A DNA stretch of 64,000 bases, from NCBI GenBank assembly GCA_963662175.1, contig OY759219.1, positions 27,446,908 to 27,510,907 of the forward strand. The letters are read 5' to 3'. Numbering within the stretch: position 1 is the stretch's first letter; every line of letters begins with the position of its first letter. The stretch is from Aradus depressus. Lineage: Eukaryota; Arthropoda; Insecta; Hemiptera; Aradidae. The position numbers were made by a program, and so were the translations under genes. This document shows, in pieces, positions 63,594 to 64,000 of this stretch. The notes under the pieces were generated by a model. The model ran no database searches. It had not been told where the DNA came from and saw only the letters and a list, made by a program, of their open reading frames with translations.

Positions 63594-64000
63594 TTAACAA
63601 TAATTATCTGTCTCCATCTCTTGAGGTACTTTTTTCCTCGATGCATCCGTTACTATTTTGTATTGTTTATCTTTTTCATTTTTTCTTAAAACAATTTTGG
63701 GGGGAGGGATGGAGGGGATTTCTGCACTCCCACTCTGGGTAGAGGGGGGAGGAGGCTGCGGAGTTTGAGAGGTACCAGTAACAGGTACTGCTGGCGGGAC
63801 GGAGGTAACAGTAGCATGTACCGCTGGCGGAACGGAGGTAACAGGAGGTACTACTGGAGGCCGTGAAGCAGGAGGGGTGGGAGAAGGGACCTGGGTCCCC
63901 ATGGCTTTATCTCTAATCAGTTTTGGTCTAGACATTGCCTCCAATTCAGAAGGGTCTACTTGAACACTAATTTCTTTCGTATTTGCTCTAACATTGACTT
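63594..64000 (-). CDS. LINE ORF1 (gag-like), C-terminal part
   Basis: An open frame enters from beyond the window edge and stops with TAA at 63596-63594, 23 nt before the ORF2 ATG. The visible part (about 135 residues) is Pro/Val/Thr-rich, with repeated PPAV-type blocks, then a charged tail PKIVLRKNEKDKQYK. ORF1 of such LINEs encodes the RNA-binding protein. Its zinc knuckles, if any, lie outside the window. There is no in-frame stop back to position 64000. Confidence 0.75.
   Translation of the reverse strand, partial: VNVRANTKEISVQVDPSELEAMSRPKLIRDKAMGTQVPSPTPPASRPPVVPPVTSVPPAVHATVTSVPPAVPVTGTSQTPQPPPPSTQSGSAEIPSIPPPKIVLRKNEKDKQYKIVTDASRKKVPQEMETDNYC

Larger units (their letters stand above)
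59880..64000 (-). mobile_element. Near-complete LINE, 3' end in window, 5' end outside
   Basis: Comprises the end of ORF1, ORF2, a 3' UTR of only about 10 bp and a poly(A) tail read as about 26 T on the plus strand at 59880-59906. It is inserted beside an ACATAT microsatellite. The target-site duplication cannot be checked because the 5' end is outside the window. Confidence 0.9.

Noticed and set aside
1..64000. Endogenous virus or bacterial island
   Set aside because: No capsid, envelope or viral polymerase frames, no bacterial gene density; the only long frames are retroelement or host nuclease.

Overview
This is AT-rich eukaryotic DNA that reads as a repeat-dense arthropod genome. The evidence is a six-exon, intron-containing gene, TTAGG-like telomeric pentamers in SINE tails, tRNA-derived SINEs, Helitrons, R1/Jockey/I-type and RTE-type LINEs, and many hammerhead-ribozyme-bearing repeats like those of Penelope-like elements. 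Nothing looks bacterial, and I could not name the species.

The one clear host gene is on the minus strand (28136-47960). Six exons with consensus splice sites join in frame to a 424-residue secreted DNA/RNA non-specific endonuclease with signal peptide, DRGH active-site motif and a Cys-rich C-terminus. Its roughly 20 kb span is nearly all intron. The introns hold a non-autonomous LTR retrotransposon with apparently identical 910-bp LTRs, two Helitrons, a wrecked THAP/HTH transposon with a nested LINE, two SINEs, several ribozyme-bearing fold-backs and a long perfect palindrome.

Layout. 1-19 kb: SINEs, inverted-repeat MITEs, a hAT-type MITE and hammerhead-like repeats. 19-22 kb: AT-rich DNA and a 63/66-bp minisatellite. 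22-28 kb: SINEs and 5'-truncated LINE ends. 28-48 kb: the nuclease gene. 48-59 kb: a hammerhead palindrome, a 41-bp-type minisatellite, a third Helitron, an R1-like LINE end, a large family of dispersed repeats, and a second hammerhead inverted pair. 59.9-64 kb: a LINE on the minus strand whose ORF2 is intact (endonuclease, RT, RNase H, CCHC), with the end of ORF1 running off the window.

The most notable signal is at least sixteen hammerhead-ribozyme-like motifs in several families. Several have compatible stems I and II and a short self-complementary stem III, and nearly all share one extra U between the core and stem II. They often occur as inverted pairs, and one lies inside a fold-back with a 14-bp target-site duplication. 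The SINE family shows two tail types, one made of insect-telomere-like AACCT repeats. All coordinates and alignments were read by eye; no search or folding program was run.
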